64,000 nucleotides of DNA from Meriones unguiculatus (lineage: Eukaryota > Chordata > Mammalia > Rodentia > Muridae), in the NCBI RefSeq assembly GCF_030254825.1, contig NC_083353.1:99886528-99950527 (forward strand), read 5' to 3'. Below the pieces are notes generated by a model, which saw only the letters and a program-made list of their open reading frames with translations, made no database searches and had not been told where the DNA came from. Of the stretch, positions 1-11,339 are shown in pieces. Position numbers and translations under genes: made by a program. Position 1 is the first letter of the stretch; each line of letters begins with the position of its first letter.

Positions 1-1853
1 CAGCACTCTTCTTGCTTCAGCCTCCAAGTGATGTTATTACAGGCATGCATATTAATATATATATACACTATATAATATATATGTGTATAATATATATAAT
101 ATATGTGTATATATACATTATATACTTACATATGTATATATGTATGTATGTACATACATGTTATGTATATATGTATATAGTACATATATATACACACATA
201 TATATATATTAATGGCCCTATAATATATATTATGGTGGACTTGGAGATTGATCTCAGGACTTTGCACAAATGAGGGGAATGTTTTGGTCTTTGAGTCAGA
301 GTCTTCAACTTTGTTAGCCTCCAGATTGCCGGAATTAGAAGTGTGAGCCACATGTCAGCATTTTTAAGATTCTGGGAAGCCCCTCCTCTGTGCAGTCAGC
401 CTTTCTCAGGCCTGTGCAATTCTGCCCCAGTTACTATCCGCTCACTGGCTCTCTAATGTGACACCTTACAGGGTGTACCTCGGAGTGCCTGGATTTCATC
501 ACCTTCCCCTGCTTGATCTGAGATCATACCAGTCCTGCAGGTGCACCAGAGCTTGTTCTTGGAGAACATCTGTGAGGAAACAGACCCTTTGGTGGTTTTT
601 TTGTTGTAGAGTTTCTGGTCTTGAATGTGTTAGTAAGTTGGCTCATTTCTCAGGTGTTCTTAAGTTGAGGTTTTTTTGTTTTCTGTTTCTTAGCATTTTC
701 AACAGATGTTTGTAGATATGCTGCAAGAACTCTCAGGGGAAAATAGTCCCATGACTATTGCATGAAACCTGAACAAGATTGCATGAGCTTTTAAAAAGAA
801 AGAACTGAAAACAGAAAGCACATGTCTGCTCTGTGCCTAAGCAAATAATATGATTTGAGAAACACGTAGCAAACCAGTACAGTAGAAGATAAGGCACACC
901 CTAAAGAATGAGTGTCTGAAGAGTCATTTCTCCTTGGTTTTATTATTTATCTATCTGTCCATCCATTTCATTATTGATTGATTGATGTATATGTGCATGT
1001 CCTTATGAAAAGTAGTTATGAAATTTGGGTGAAATCAAATCACTTAGGCTAAGCTATACTATTTTATGACAGTTCTAACCTTTTAGGAGGGACTAACATG
1101 CTATGGCATTGTAACTACACACCACAGATAGGAATGTTAATGTTTATATTAGTCATAGAGCTGACAGTTTATATGTTTTTATTATTTAAACGTTCATTAA
1201 TTTTTCCATACGTGAGTGCACATGTTTGTATGTGGGGGCAAGTTTGTATCACAATTTTCATGTGGATGTCATAGGACAAACTGTGCTTTCTTTTTACATG
1301 GGTTCTGGCAATCTGCACTCAGGTCATCAATCAGGCTTGCCTGGCAAATGCTTTTACCCACTGAACTATTTCCCAAGGCCCTATTTTGTTTTAAATGTCA
1401 TTGATTTGATGCTGTTTTGTCAGTACTGTTTCTCAAAATCTTCACACATCCGGAAGGCAAGCAAGGTCAGTTAGTTCTCCAGATGTCTTGGGTTTATTTG
1501 AGAAGCAGAGATAGAATCACATTTTAATTTTCTGAATTATTCTCTCGCATTCCACAACTTTTAGAAATTGTTCTGCCTTGCAAATAAAGGTTAGCTCCGA
1601 GACTGGGGAAAGAGGGGGCGGGAACCCAGACATTCCAGTGGTTGATTCTGTGAATGTTTGTTCACACACTTGTGTCACTTGGAGATTGGATCCTTGAGTG
1701 AGTGGCAGGAGTCAGGCCTGCTGTCTGTCCTGGAGTATAATGTGAGAAATAACTGTGTTTCCATTTCCACTGCAGCAAAGCCATAGGCGGTACAGTGTCT
1801 ATTGTAGTTTCAATTTCAAGCGGCTGTCATGTTTTGTGTTCTTCTGTTTAAAG
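1..1853 (+). other. Edem1: Edem1 intron 2 (3' part)
   Basis: No exon was found. Bases 1-50 look like the end of a minus-strand B1. Bases 48-235 are a TA/TG-rich simple repeat. Bases 230-352 look like a decayed SINE. Bases about 1150-1385 resemble a minus-strand tRNA-derived SINE (B4/RSINE1 type), with the inverted box-A end near 1360. The rest (360-1150, 1385-1853) shows nothing recognisable. Confidence 0.75.
48..235. repeat. TA/TATG-rich simple repeat
   Basis: This is a run of TATATA, TATGTA and TACATA units with few interruptions. It can form cruciform or slipped structures. The short open frames across it are low-complexity artefacts. Confidence 0.9.
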
Positions 1854-1957
1854 ATAATGGGAAATTCATCTGAGTTCCAGAAAGCAGTCAAGTTAGTGAT
1901 CAACACTGTTTCATTTGACAAAGATTCCACCGTTCAAGTCTTTGAGGCTACGATAAG
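1854..1957 (+). CDS. Edem1: Edem1 exon 3 (residues 195-229)
   Basis: This exon encodes a stretch starting IMGNSSEFQKAV and ending FEATIR, a GH47 helix pair. Glu225 in the FEAT motif aligns with Glu330 of ER mannosidase I, a catalytic acid position of the family. Asn198 starts an N-S-S glycosylation sequon. The acceptor is the AAG at 1851-1853 after a modest pyrimidine tract. The donor is GTACAG at 1958. The exon starts in phase 0 and ends with two bases of Arg229, completed by the first G of exon 4. The ATG in it is internal and is not the start of translation. Confidence 0.95.
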
Positions 1958-3053
1958 GTACAGTAGTAGCACATGAAATGGATTGAAGACTTCTTTTGTG
2001 TAAGGCACTTAATTCCCTTAAGGGTATTTCAGCCAGAGTCCATATGGGCGGTATGGGCTCCTTTTTACTATTCATGTTCATTTTAGTTTAGTATTTAAGA
2101 GAGATGTCCCTCAAGGGCAGTTTCATTGATTCCTTTTATGTCCTTTCTCATTTCCTTGTTTACCACCTTCAGATTCCTCATTCATGTTTTTAAACAGAGT
2201 TCTGCATCTGTCCACCCACAAAAAAATAAATAAATAAAAAATGCTGCTTGCTCTTTTGATGTCTTTTCTTCTTATATGGTTCTCATTTGTCACCTACTCT
2301 TTGCCAAATATGGTAGACTCATGGCCTATAACCAGTTTTGTGCCTGGATTTCTTCAGTGAGAAAAGTTGACTCTTTTCCTGTTTAAATATTTTGAAAATT
2401 ATATTGTCCACCCAATAGTCCAAATCCAGATTTGAACCTTGAGGTTAAAGTTATGAAATTATTTATTTTAAAACAAGAAAAAATTATTTATTTGAAAAAT
2501 GTTGCAGTCCTTTTTCAGTAATTGAAATGGGATATTTTTGTATATACAAGGACATAAATCAGAGAGGTAGATACTGTTTCTCAGTATCTCTTCATTTTAT
2601 CATTTCCTTCCCCATGTTGTCTTACCAGACACTGGGATAATTCATCAACCCCCCGGCAAGACCTGCGGAAGTTAGATAGTTCTGTTGCGCCTTGTTCTGT
2701 GAGACTAACCAACAGGAATTCAGTGATGCCAACAGAAATATGTCCTTTGAGAGCAACCAGTGGATGCTTTCCTGGTTGGCATAGTTTCTTTTCTTAAAGC
2801 CCCAAGATTAAGAAATTAATGCTTTTGATGTCTGATACATCCTCAGTTGTTGAATGGATGATTCTCCTTCTTCCTGTCAGCAATGCAGTGAGCCAAAAGT
2901 CACTTAGAACAGAGGGACGACTACAGGAGGCCACTGGATCAGGTCCTCTGCTCCAGGCAGGGTGGAGTCTGAGAAGTAGAGACATCTTTGTAAGTTGGAT
3001 TTTGCGCACTTGTCAGAATATGCCATCATTATTTTTTTCCTTCCTGCCGTTAG
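1958..3053 (+). other. Edem1: Edem1 intron 3
   Basis: The intron is mostly unique AT-rich sequence with one short A-rich AAATAAATAAAT stretch at about 2220-2240. I recognise no mobile element of useful length. Confidence 0.8.
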
Positions 3054-3225
3054 GGTTCTGGGAAGCCTTCTGTCAGCTCACAGAATAATAACTGACTCCA
3101 AACAGCCCTTTGGTGACATGACAATTGAGGACTATGATAATGAATTGTTGTACATGGCCCATGACCTGGCCGTGCGGCTCCTGCCAGCTTTTGAGAACAC
3201 CAAGACAGGGATCCCCTATCCTCGG
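3054..3225 (+). CDS. Edem1: Edem1 exon 4 (residues 229-286)
   Basis: It encodes RVLGSLLSAH, then the segment ending GIPYPR. In GH47 this part forms helices of the (alpha/alpha)7 barrel next to the catalytic Glu of exon 3, and the VLGSLLSAH piece is a strong family signature. The acceptor TAG at 3051-3053 follows a T/C-rich tract. The donor is a strong GTAAGT at 3226. It enters with one base of Arg229 and leaves in phase 0. Residues QPFGDMTIEDYDNELLYMA are near-identical to other mammalian EDEM1 proteins as I know them, with Glu where human has Lys in TIxDYD (from memory). Confidence 0.96.
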
Positions 3226-3527
3226 GTAAGTGACTGCTCTGTTGCATTGTTTTGCTCTGCTTTGAGCAATGATCCTGTGCTGTGTAGCTCAGGCTGGCCC
3301 TGGATTTGTGATTTTCTTGCCTCAGCCTTCCAGATGTTAGCATTGCTGGTATGAGTTACCACACCTGGCTGGCTTGTCCCCTTGTGTTTCACAGTTCACT
3401 GGTTTTCTGAATTAAAACTCTTATAAAGGGGATGGAGCCTGGTTATAAGAAGAAAGTGATGTCCTTGGAGAGGAATTGATTCTAAACATACTGTCTTGTT
3501 TTTGTTTGTTTGTTTGTTTGTTTTTAA

Positions 3528-3687
3528 TGTGCATTGGTGTTCTGGCTACATATTGGTTGAGGGTGTCAAATCTCCTAGAACTGGGATTACAGATAGCTGT
3601 AAGCTGCCATGTAGGTGCTAGGAATTGAACCCAGGTCCTCTGGGAGAGCAGCTAGTGCTTTTCACCACTGAGCCATCTTCCGAGTCC
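3528..3687 (-). mobile_element. B2/B3-type SINE
   Basis: Read on the minus strand it starts with the tRNA-like end (GGACTCGGAAGATGGCTCAGTG-type box A region near 3680) and continues with a box B-like stretch that includes ACCTGGGTTC. It is diverged and lacks a clean tail. Confidence 0.6.
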
Positions 3688-4269
3688 CGTAATGCCAATT
3701 TTTAAAACTTGTTTCAGCATTTACTGATTATCTTCTGTGTACTAAACATACAATAATACAGCAGTTAGCCTTTTGCCTTAGAGAGCTGTGTTCACTTTTC
3801 ATGTGTGTTTTGCATTTACTAGATAGTGTGGAGAATGTTTCTTCATTTCTGACTTGGATCTATTTTCCAATGATCCCTCACGTGTACGCCAGAGCTCAGT
3901 GAATGTTTATTTGAATGCTTCACATGCCTGCAAGTGAAGCCTGCAGGATGAGCCAATTAGATGCTGATTTAGATACAAGATCTGGAATGAGATTATATAT
4001 TTGTGTCATCTGATTTAGCAAGCCAAATAACTCCTCTGGGAATTGTGTCAGCCTTTTCGGCAACCAGGGGAGAAATGCCAGACCACAGAACCTTCATGAT
4101 GAAATTGGCTGTCATACTGAGGCTCAGCCTCTGCTTCTCTCCCAGTCTAACAGTTTTTTTGTGTTTGTTGAGGAGAGAGTCTTTAGAAACTCACTTGAAG
4201 TTAGAAGCCATTTATAGCTTGTGTTTGTCTCTAACCCCTTATTACTTTGTTTTCTATTGCATGACTTAA

Positions 4270-4555
4270 CAGAAGAGTGTGTTTTAGCTTATGGCTAAAG
4301 AGGGAGAGTAAAAAATATCAGGAAAGGGATGGAGCAGGCAACTGGAGCAGGAAGCAGAGAAAGTGAACAAGAAGGAGGATGAGGCTACAAACCCTGAAAG
4401 CCCACTCACTCCCAGTGATGGTGCACTTCCTCCAGCAAGGCTGTATCTCTTAAAGGTTCTCTAGCCTCAAGCAGTAGCCCCACTGACTGTTCACCAGGTG
4501 TTCAAATACACGAGCCTTCGTGGGACATTTTTATTCAAAACACCACAAACCCACA
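4270..4555. mobile_element. URR1-like rodent interspersed repeat fragment
   Basis: It contains the recurrent modules ACTTCCTCCAGCAAGGC and TTCAAATAC-GAGCC-TGGGACATTTTTATTCAAA, followed by ACCACA. The same modules occur at 29.5, 34.2 and 57.1 kb in this window. I assign the family name (non-autonomous hAT-type) from memory only. Confidence 0.45.
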
Positions 4556-5400
4556 AACCTGGTGCTGCTGTAGTCTTGAAGGACACCTGGCAGAAAGAGA
4601 TAGTTTCATGAAAAATGTGATAATTAGATGCTAAGACTCTTTGTTCTTACTGTTGGTTGAGTGTAACATGACAAGTGCTGAGCTGAGTCACCGTGGGCCT
4701 GGGCCGTTAGCTGTGTGTCATATGCATGGTGTCAGTTTTCAGCGCTGTGAATTCTTAAGTTTTGCTACAAAACTTTCTTAAGCAAGATCTTGTTACGAGC
4801 TGAGGTTGGCCTTGAACTTGCCCTGTAGTCAGGGTGGCCTTCCACATAATGACCCTTCTGCCTTGGCCTCCTGCATCCTGGGGTGTGGGGATCAGGAACT
4901 GGGAAGAACGGGGGTGAATGGTGATGGAGCCCAAACAGAATCCCGGGAATCAACTCCAGAAACAAGGTTAAAAGGTGCAGATCTAACTTTATTGTTCCGT
5001 GTAAAGTCCTTTAAACGATTAAAAGGTCAATCAGACCATCCCATGCTAGCCACAAGCACCAGTAACAATCAGTCAGGTTTGTGTGAGTGTAAGGAAAAGT
5101 GGGAGATGTTGGGGGGGGGGGGCAGGGTCACCTTAGGAGGCTTCTGAAAAGGAGAGGGAAGCAGTCAGTGCCCTAGCCTCGGATCCATTTTGACACGTCC
5201 CTCGTGTGCTGGGAGTCCCTGTGGATCAACACTGTGTGCAGCGGGTCAGGACCTTCCAAGTAGTCCTGGGAGTTGCAGATCTTCACTTGCCGATCCCCAC
5301 TGGCCTCCAGAAGGCTTAGCTCGGTGTCCCCCACCCCGGGGTGGGGGTGGAAGGCATTACGTGGCCTTGCCACACATTTTTTATTTTTTCCCCGTCCCAG

Positions 5401-5584
5401 GTGAATTTGAAGACGGGGGTTCCTCCTGACAGCAATAATGAAACCTGCACGGCGGGAGCTGGGTCTCTCCTGGTGGAATTTGGGATTTTGAGCCGGCTGC
5501 TGGGGGATTCCACTTTTGAGTGGGTCGCTAGACGAGCCGTGAAAGCCCTCTGGAACCTTCGGAGCAACGATACAGGATTACTAG
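5401..5584 (+). CDS. Edem1: Edem1 exon 5 (residues 287-348)
   Basis: It encodes VNLKTGVPPDSNNETC through LRSNDTGLLG. The TGVP and GAGSLLVEF motifs are GH47 active-site lining segments; the Glu of VEF matches a conserved substrate-site Glu of the family. Two N-glycosylation sequons are visible, Asn299 (N-E-T) and Asn342 (N-D-T). The acceptor CAG ends at 5400 after a good pyrimidine tract. The donor reads GTGGGG, a weak match to consensus, although the last exon base is G. The exon ends with one base of Gly348. Confidence 0.96.
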
Positions 5585-7297
5585 GTGGGGCCTTGCCTTC
5601 TGCCCTCAGTTGGTCTGTAGAACCTGTGGTCCCGTTTGTTTGTTTTTGTAACACTACATTTTACTTCATCTTCCCTGAGCCAGTGGATCTGAAAATTGGT
5701 AACTCGAACAGCAGCCATTGGTGCATAATAGGTCCATTTTCTTCACATGATCTTTGCTTAGTGTAAGTTTTAGGGTTTGATGGAAGATAATAATGGTTTA
5801 GCTGCTAGGAGCCCCTTCGGTTTTTTGTTTTTTGTTTTTTTTTTTTTTGCTATATTCCATTGGAAATTATTGTTAATAGACGTGCCATAAAAAGAACTGT
5901 CTCGGAGGCAAACTTTATTGCTTCAATATAAGGTTCTAAAAGTACAGGAATTTAGCATTTCCGGTGGAAAGCTTCCTCCTTAAATAAAAGAAAAAAAATT
6001 TTAATGAAAGCCTAGATTAAATATCCATTAATTCCCCCCCCCCTTGAGAATAGTCATGACATTAAAAATGATTATGGAAAGTTTTAAGCATGCGTAGTAG
6101 ACATAATAGCAAACGCTGTCCTCTCTGTATTCATCATGACATTCATCTTTAGTAACTACCCATATTTTGCTAACTAACAGTGTTGTTTTAAAATGGGTTT
6201 TTAACATCATAAAATTGTCTTATTGGAACATATTTTCTTTTTGGCATCTGGAAATAACTTGGTTGTTTCGGAACAATATTGGGTCGTTTATAAACGGTTT
6301 TTAAAAAGTAATTTCTGTCTTCTGAAATTTATCTACAAACTTTATACATTGAATAGCAGCAGTGGAAATAAAGTCACTGAGGCTGAATGTGGTAACACAC
6401 ATCTGTAAATATAGCACTCTGGGGCTCAGGCAGGAGCCATATGAGTTGGAGGCCAGCCTTGGCTGCAGAGTAAGCTGACTACTTAGCCTCCTGTAGGCCC
6501 TCTCAGCCTTCCATGTGTAACTTTTGTGACTTTTTGGTTATAACACACTACTAATAGAAACAAGGGTTTTATGCTGTATGCATTTGGCAGATCATTCTAA
6601 TGTTCCCAAGTTTTTGCCTTGCTTTCATAGTGATCTATTTTGGAAGCTATACATGTTTTTTTCCTTTTTTTTTTTTTTTTTCTTTATGAAGGTCTTATTA
6701 TACAGTATCCACTGGCTTCCACTTTCTGTGCAGCCCCCAAAATGACCTTAAACTCATTATCCTTTAATGAGTGCACTACCATACCTGGCTATATTGTGGT
6801 GTTAGAACTCAGGTCCTTGTATGTGTTAGGCAGCTACTCTGCCACTGATCTGTATCCCCAGCTACGACCATTTGTTTTTATAAGCATAATTTTTAGGACA
6901 GATTCCAAGGAATGAGAATCCGGAGTAAAAGGCTGTGAATACTCCATTGGGTTTTCAAATGCATTACTATGCTGGGAAAGCAAAATGTTGAGCTTTTTGG
7001 TTTTTTTTTTTGTTTGTTTTTGTTTTGTTTTTTCTACATGTTTATCCTCCTTTTTCATCTGTTGCTGAATACTAAATGCATGCACACATGCACACACACC
7101 TAAGTGCTATAGAATAAGCTCTGTTTTCCAAGTTACTGATAGAACTAATAAAAAAAAATATTTTAGGCTCAACTATCCATTCCTCATATCTGCCAGATGC
7201 TGAAAAGCAGTGGGAAGGAAGTGGGAGGGCCTTACCCGCCCCACCCACCTCTGCTGTTGTTGAGACCTGAAGGGCCTTGTGTGTTTTTCCCCCACAG
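5585..7297 (+). other. Edem1: Edem1 intron 5
   Basis: It has a B1-derived fragment at about 6375-6475 (+), a T-rich minus-strand SINE remnant at 6660-6870, and homopolymer T and C runs at 5836-5848 and 6035-6043. The rest is unique AT-rich sequence with no feature I can name. Confidence 0.75.
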
Positions 7298-7472
7298 GAA
7301 ATGTTGTGAACATCCAGACAGGCCATTGGGTTGGAAAGCAGAGTGGCTTGGGTGCTGGGCTGGATTCCTTCTACGAATACCTCTTGAAATCTTACATCCT
7401 TTTTGGAGAAAAAGAAGACCTAGAGATGTTTAATGCCGCATATCAGAGCATCCAGAGCTACCTGCGAAGAGG
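7298..7472 (+). CDS. Edem1: Edem1 exon 6 (residues 348-406)
   Basis: It encodes [20 protein letters not shown], then [12 protein letters not shown] and a helix ending YLRRG. Asp370 in [11 protein letters not shown] aligns with catalytic Asp463 of ER mannosidase I. The DSFYEYLLK block is one of the most conserved in GH47. The acceptor is CCCACAG ending at 7297. The donor is GTGTGT at 7473, again weaker than consensus. Gly406 is split, with GG here and C in exon 7. Confidence 0.96.
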
Positions 7473-8708
7473 GTGTGTGTCCCTGACATCACTTCTTTCC
7501 TGTACTGTGCGTTCAGAAATGTTCCTGCCCAGCCCTGCTTTCAGTTTATTTTATTTTATTATGATTAGGTGTTGTATTGTTTTTGGAGAGGGATCTCTGG
7601 GCCATGGCTCGCTCACGTGTAGAGGTCAGAGGGCTGGCTTGCAGGAACTGGTTCTCACCTACCATGTCAGCCCAGGAATGAAATCCAGGGGTTCAGGTTT
7701 GAGGACAGGCATCTTCACTGCTCAATTCTTGCCAGCCACCTTCTTACAATTTGAAGGTGCTGGGGGCGGAGTGTCCCTGGATGGCCCTGCCTGGCCTCGG
7801 TTGGACTCACATTCGCAGTAGTCCTCTTGCTCCCAGGGTATCTGATGTCTTCTTCTGGCCTCTCTGGGCACCCACATGTACATGCCTAAACGTCCATGCA
7901 GACACTCACAAATGCACACACAAAAAATTTAAACTATTGCAAAAACAAAACAAAACAAAAACCATAAGGCTTTTGGCTAGAGTTGTAACTTTTGCTTTTT
8001 TTTCTTTCTCTCCCCTATTCCCCACTCACTGTAGCTTTCCTAGAGAGTAATTGTTCTTACAGCTTTTTTGGTGATTTTGTCAGACAACCCTCAAACTGCA
8101 AATATGGTTTGCTTCATGATTTTTGAATGTCATTATTATGTAGAGACTATGCTAATTTTCTCTGCCATTGCAGTTTTACTATTGCTGAAGTGTGCTCTTT
8201 GCCTTCTGAGACTTGCTATCCTCCTGCCTCACTCCTGAGTACAGTGATTACAGGCATTCACTATCCTACCCAGTTCATTTTAGCTTTACAAAATACTGGA
8301 CTAAACTGAGTAGTAAGCTCTCAGCTCTGCCTGGATAGAACCCCACAGGCCTACTTTTTACAGAATTGTGCTCCTTCTGTACCAGAGAAGAGACCCCAGC
8401 AGAATAAAACACGCTTCCCTAATTGGGTCAAGGCCAGCACAGACCAATTCTGTCACATGTCAGTGTTCTGAAACCCAAATGTCAAAAGTGCTTTCTGTAA
8501 GTGTAATGAAGTCTTGCTATTCCACAAGGGCTTCATTTAGAACACCTACAGGCATTCTTGCTGCCAGAGACGCAGGGAAGGTGTTGGGAAACGTCAGCAT
8601 TAATTTTCCTGCAGTGAAACACAGAGAGGCGAACTGCGAGAGGAACTGAGCTGGGGCTCTGTCGACAGGCTCCCTCTCCAGCTTCACCTGTGCTTTTTGG
8701 ACCCGCAG
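7473..8708 (+). other. Edem1: Edem1 intron 6
   Basis: Two tRNA-derived SINE remnants lie back to back, minus at 7546-7735 and plus at about 7740-7930. The latter ends in a CACAAAT-CACACACAAAAAAT tail. A minus B1 fragment sits at about 8165-8275. The 3' third (8280-8700) is unique. Confidence 0.7.
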
Positions 8709-8829
8709 CCGGGAAGCCTGCAATGAAGGGGAAGGGGACCCGCCGCTCTATGTCAACGTCAACATGTTCAGTGGGCAGCTCATGAACACATGGATCGACT
8801 CTCTCCAGGCCTTCTTTCCTGGACTGCAG
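8709..8829 (+). CDS. Edem1: Edem1 exon 7 (residues 406-446)
   Basis: It encodes REACNEGEGDPPLYVNVNMF and then SGQLMNTWIDSLQAFFPGLQ. The SGQ...DSLQAFFPGL piece corresponds to the GH47 segment (MDHLVCFLPG in ER mannosidase I) that leads into the next barrel helix. The acceptor is CGCAG ending at 8708. The donor is GTATTT at 8830, directly followed by a B4-type SINE in intron 7. The exon starts with the third base of Gly406 and ends in phase 0. Confidence 0.96.
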
Positions 8830-8842
8830 GTATTTTTCTGAG

Positions 8843-9126
8843 AAGGGTTGGGGACGTGGCTCAGTGGGTTAAGAGTGCTTGCCATAGGAACCTTGCGGCC
8901 CTGACTTTAGATCTCCAGCACTCCCCTCAGAAAAGACAGTGGTGGCAGCATGGCCCTGTCATCCCGGGGCTGGGGTGAGGGGGTGGGGGCAGGGCACAGA
9001 GGTGACAAGTTCACTGGGGCTTTACCGCCAGCCTAGCTCCAAGGAGTTATGTGGAGGGTGAAAGAGTGGACATACTGCTGTGGCCTCCCAAGTGTAAGCA
9101 TGAGTGAGTATCCATGTATACATACG

Positions 9127-9128
<2 letters not shown>
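8843..9128 (+). mobile_element. B4-type SINE (ID-like head fused to B1-like tail)
   Basis: It starts with a tRNA-like head (GGTTGGGGACGTGGCTCAGTGGGTTAAGAG region, split here only in description) and continues with a decayed B1-like middle and a CTGTGGCCTCCCAAGTGTAAGC end before a CA tract. This layout is that of B4/RSINE1. Boundaries are approximate. Confidence 0.65.
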
Positions 9129-9179
<51 letters not shown>

Positions 9180-9221
9180 GACAGACAGACGGGCAGGCAG
9201 GCAGGCAGACAGGCAGGCAGA
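9129..9221. repeat. (CA)n followed by (CAGA)n/(CAGG)n microsatellite
   Basis: About 23 CA units run to 9174, then CAGA and CAGG tetranucleotides to 9221. It grows out of the tail of the B4-type SINE. It should be highly polymorphic. Frames across it encode only His/Thr and Asp/Arg repeats and are not genes. Confidence 0.95.
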
Positions 9222-9390
9222 GATTTGTTAAGAATAAGCAGTTACTGGGAAGGCACCTCTCCTCTTTTACCCTCTGTCCTCCTTTGGATTTGGGCGGTTA
9301 CTAGCACACCTCGATCCTCCTGTGAAATCAGCCCCTAGACCTGAAGACCTGCCTGTGATGTTAGGTAGTTTGCCTGTATTGTCTTCCCAG

Positions 9391-9561
9391 GTCCTGATAG
9401 GGGATGTGGAAGACGCCATCTGCCTACATGCCTTCTACTATGCCATATGGAAGCGGTACGGCGCCCTCCCTGAGCGCTATAACTGGCAGCTCCAGGCCCC
9501 TGACGTTCTCTTCTACCCTCTGAGACCAGAGCTAGTGGAGTCCACATATCTCCTCTACCAG
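9391..9561 (+). CDS. Edem1: Edem1 exon 8 (residues 447-503)
   Basis: It encodes [20 protein letters not shown] through [13 protein letters not shown]. Glu493 in the RPE motif aligns with Glu599 of ER mannosidase I, the third member of the carboxylate triad. RPEhxES is the clearest short signature of GH47. The length is exactly 57 codons, phase 0 at both ends, so skipping it would keep the frame but remove the catalytic Glu. The acceptor is TTCCCAG ending at 9390 and the donor is a strong GTAATG at 9562. Confidence 0.97.
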
Positions 9562-9862
9562 GTAATGGGTTCACTGCATAGCAGTTTGCTGGGTGCACAG
9601 ACCTTTTTTAATTTCTATCTTGCTAGAGGTCACTTCTCTTGATTCTGTAGGATAGACAAAGTATCTGCAGTCAAATGTGCTTTTAACCTCACATTTTGTT
9701 AAGATTCCTGTTTTTACTATGGACTTATTTTTCTTATCTTTAAATACTCAAGGGATGATTGTGTTTTCTAGATTTGTTTGGCAAAAAAATCCTGGGGAAG
9801 GGAGATGCAATTTTTTCCCCCAGTTCTCTGGTTGCAAAAAAGTATTGACACAAAAATACTTT

Positions 9863-9913
<51 letters not shown>

Positions 9914-11339
9914 CTCTCTCTTTTTTCTCTCTCTCTTTCTTTCTTTCAAGTATTGACACAAAAATACTTTCCTTCCTTCCTCCCTCCCTTCCTTCCTTCT
10001 TCCTTTCTTTTTTCTTGTTTTTCTTCCTCCTTTTTTTTGTAGAAAAAGGTATTTGTATTTTTTTTTAATGGGATTTATTTTTGTACAATTACTCTAGTAA
10101 TAGAGAAATGTTACTAACTATGAAATGTCTCCTTGACAGTTGAAGCCTGATATACAAAATTTTCACATGCTCTACATATATACACTCAGTCACAAACCCA
10201 TCGATATAAGCAAAGACAGCTCTAGGGAGCTTAGTAGGTATGAGATAGGCTTCTGCAGTATGCAGGGACCCTCATTCTTACAGATTCTGATAGTAGGATT
10301 TGTTCTGTGCTTTAGATTTATTTAAAAAAAAATCATACTGAACTAGAAGTCACTGCTTCTAGGTTAAAAAAAATGGTGTGCGTGTGTCAGTGTGCAGAAG
10401 GGGGAATCCGATGAAAGTGATGTTAGTACTGGTATCTCAAGAGACCTCACAAGGTTTAGAGACTCTTGAAAAAGGGAAGAGGTGATCTCAGGCGTGGTTT
10501 CTCTGAGCCTAAAATAAAGTGGAGCTGTATATGCTCTGAGGACATTTTCCCTGCTGTTTTGTGGCTTGTCATCAGCTTAGCCCTGTTGCCTGTGGCTTTA
10601 ATACCTCTTTCTTATTTTCATTTTATCTTTGTCCACCGTGTCCTCAGCATCCAGAAGAATCTTCTACTTTCTCCTCTGAGGCCATCCCAGGCTCTCAACC
10701 TAGAGGCAGCTAACATGTTACTTGTGTCTTCATATTGCCATTAGGCATCATGAATTAGAAGTTTTGGGATAAAAGTCTCCTCTTCCAGCTAATTTCCTCC
10801 CCTTAAAAACAACAACAAACAAAACCAGAGAGCCTCTGACAGAGGAGTAAGGACCCGAGGTCAGGTTTTCTGTGTGATTAGAGGGAAGTATTCAAGCCTG
10901 TTTTAGAGTCCTATCCTCTGAAGGGCCATTGTCCCCTCACTGTCCCTCAGTGCAGTAACTGGAATGAAACAAAATCCTAGTTCCCTGTTTCTTCATCTTA
11001 AGTTTCTAGGGAGTTCTGAGACAAGATAGAAACTGGACTTGTCCTCTGATATGTATGGAACCCATAGGGTGGGCATTGTTTCTTTCCTGACCATGGTAGG
11101 CATCAGTAGAGCCAAAGTGGTGCTCTGCTCTGGCACAGATTTCCTAACTCTGAGTACACTTAAGCACATCACACGTATTTGTGGACTGAACGCCTTCATC
11201 AGATTAAGTGAGTCTGGCCCTGTTCCTTTCTTTACCTGGAGGACACAACTCCTCAGGGAACCTCTGCAGTCACATGATGTGTGTTGATGGTATCTTTTCT
11301 AAGTCCTTCCTGCATCATGTTCTCTTATGTTCTGTCTAG
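9562..11339 (+). other. Edem1: Edem1 intron 8
   Basis: The main feature is a TTTC/CT tract flanked by 23-bp direct repeats (9840-9970), with more C/T-rich sequence to about 10040. The rest, 10040-11339, is unique apart from short A-runs. No exon-like block was found. Confidence 0.75.
9840..10040. repeat. (TTTC)n/(CT)n tract with flanking direct repeats
   Basis: Bases 9840-9862 and 9948-9970 are the same 23-mer, beginning AAGTATT and containing AATACTT, so each copy can fold on itself. TTTC and CT units lie between them, and TTCC/CCCT-rich sequence follows to about 10040. Confidence 0.9.

Larger units (their letters stand above)
3226..5400 (+). other. Edem1: Edem1 intron 4
   Basis: It carries a minus B1 fragment (about 3270-3370), a TTTG run (3500-3525) next to a minus B2/B3-type SINE (3528-3687), a URR1-like fragment (about 4270-4555), a decayed minus B1 (4780-4905) and a G-run at 5110-5122. 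The remaining sequence shows nothing recognisable. Confidence 0.75.
8830..9390 (+). other. Edem1: Edem1 intron 7
   Basis: Most of this short intron is one B4-type SINE plus its microsatellite tail (8843-9221). About 170 bases remain up to the exon 8 acceptor. Confidence 0.85.

Noticed and set aside
1..1853. Search for Edem1 exon 2 or an alternative first exon
   Set aside because: No stretch matches the conserved EDEM1 residues before 195 with usable splice sites.
5341..5766. 141-codon plus-strand open frame with its own ATG
   Set aside because: It is Edem1 exon 5 with intron read-through on both sides. The ATG is intronic.
7279..7821. 180-codon plus-strand open frame
   Set aside because: Only its first part is Edem1 exon 6. 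The rest reads through the donor into intron 6 and two SINE remnants.
9049..9231. His/Thr and Asp/Arg repeat proteins
   Set aside because: Pure translation of the CA and CAGA microsatellite.
9677..10068. Phe/Ser/Leu-rich and Lys/Glu/Arg-rich open frames
   Set aside because: Translation of the TTTC tract on both strands.
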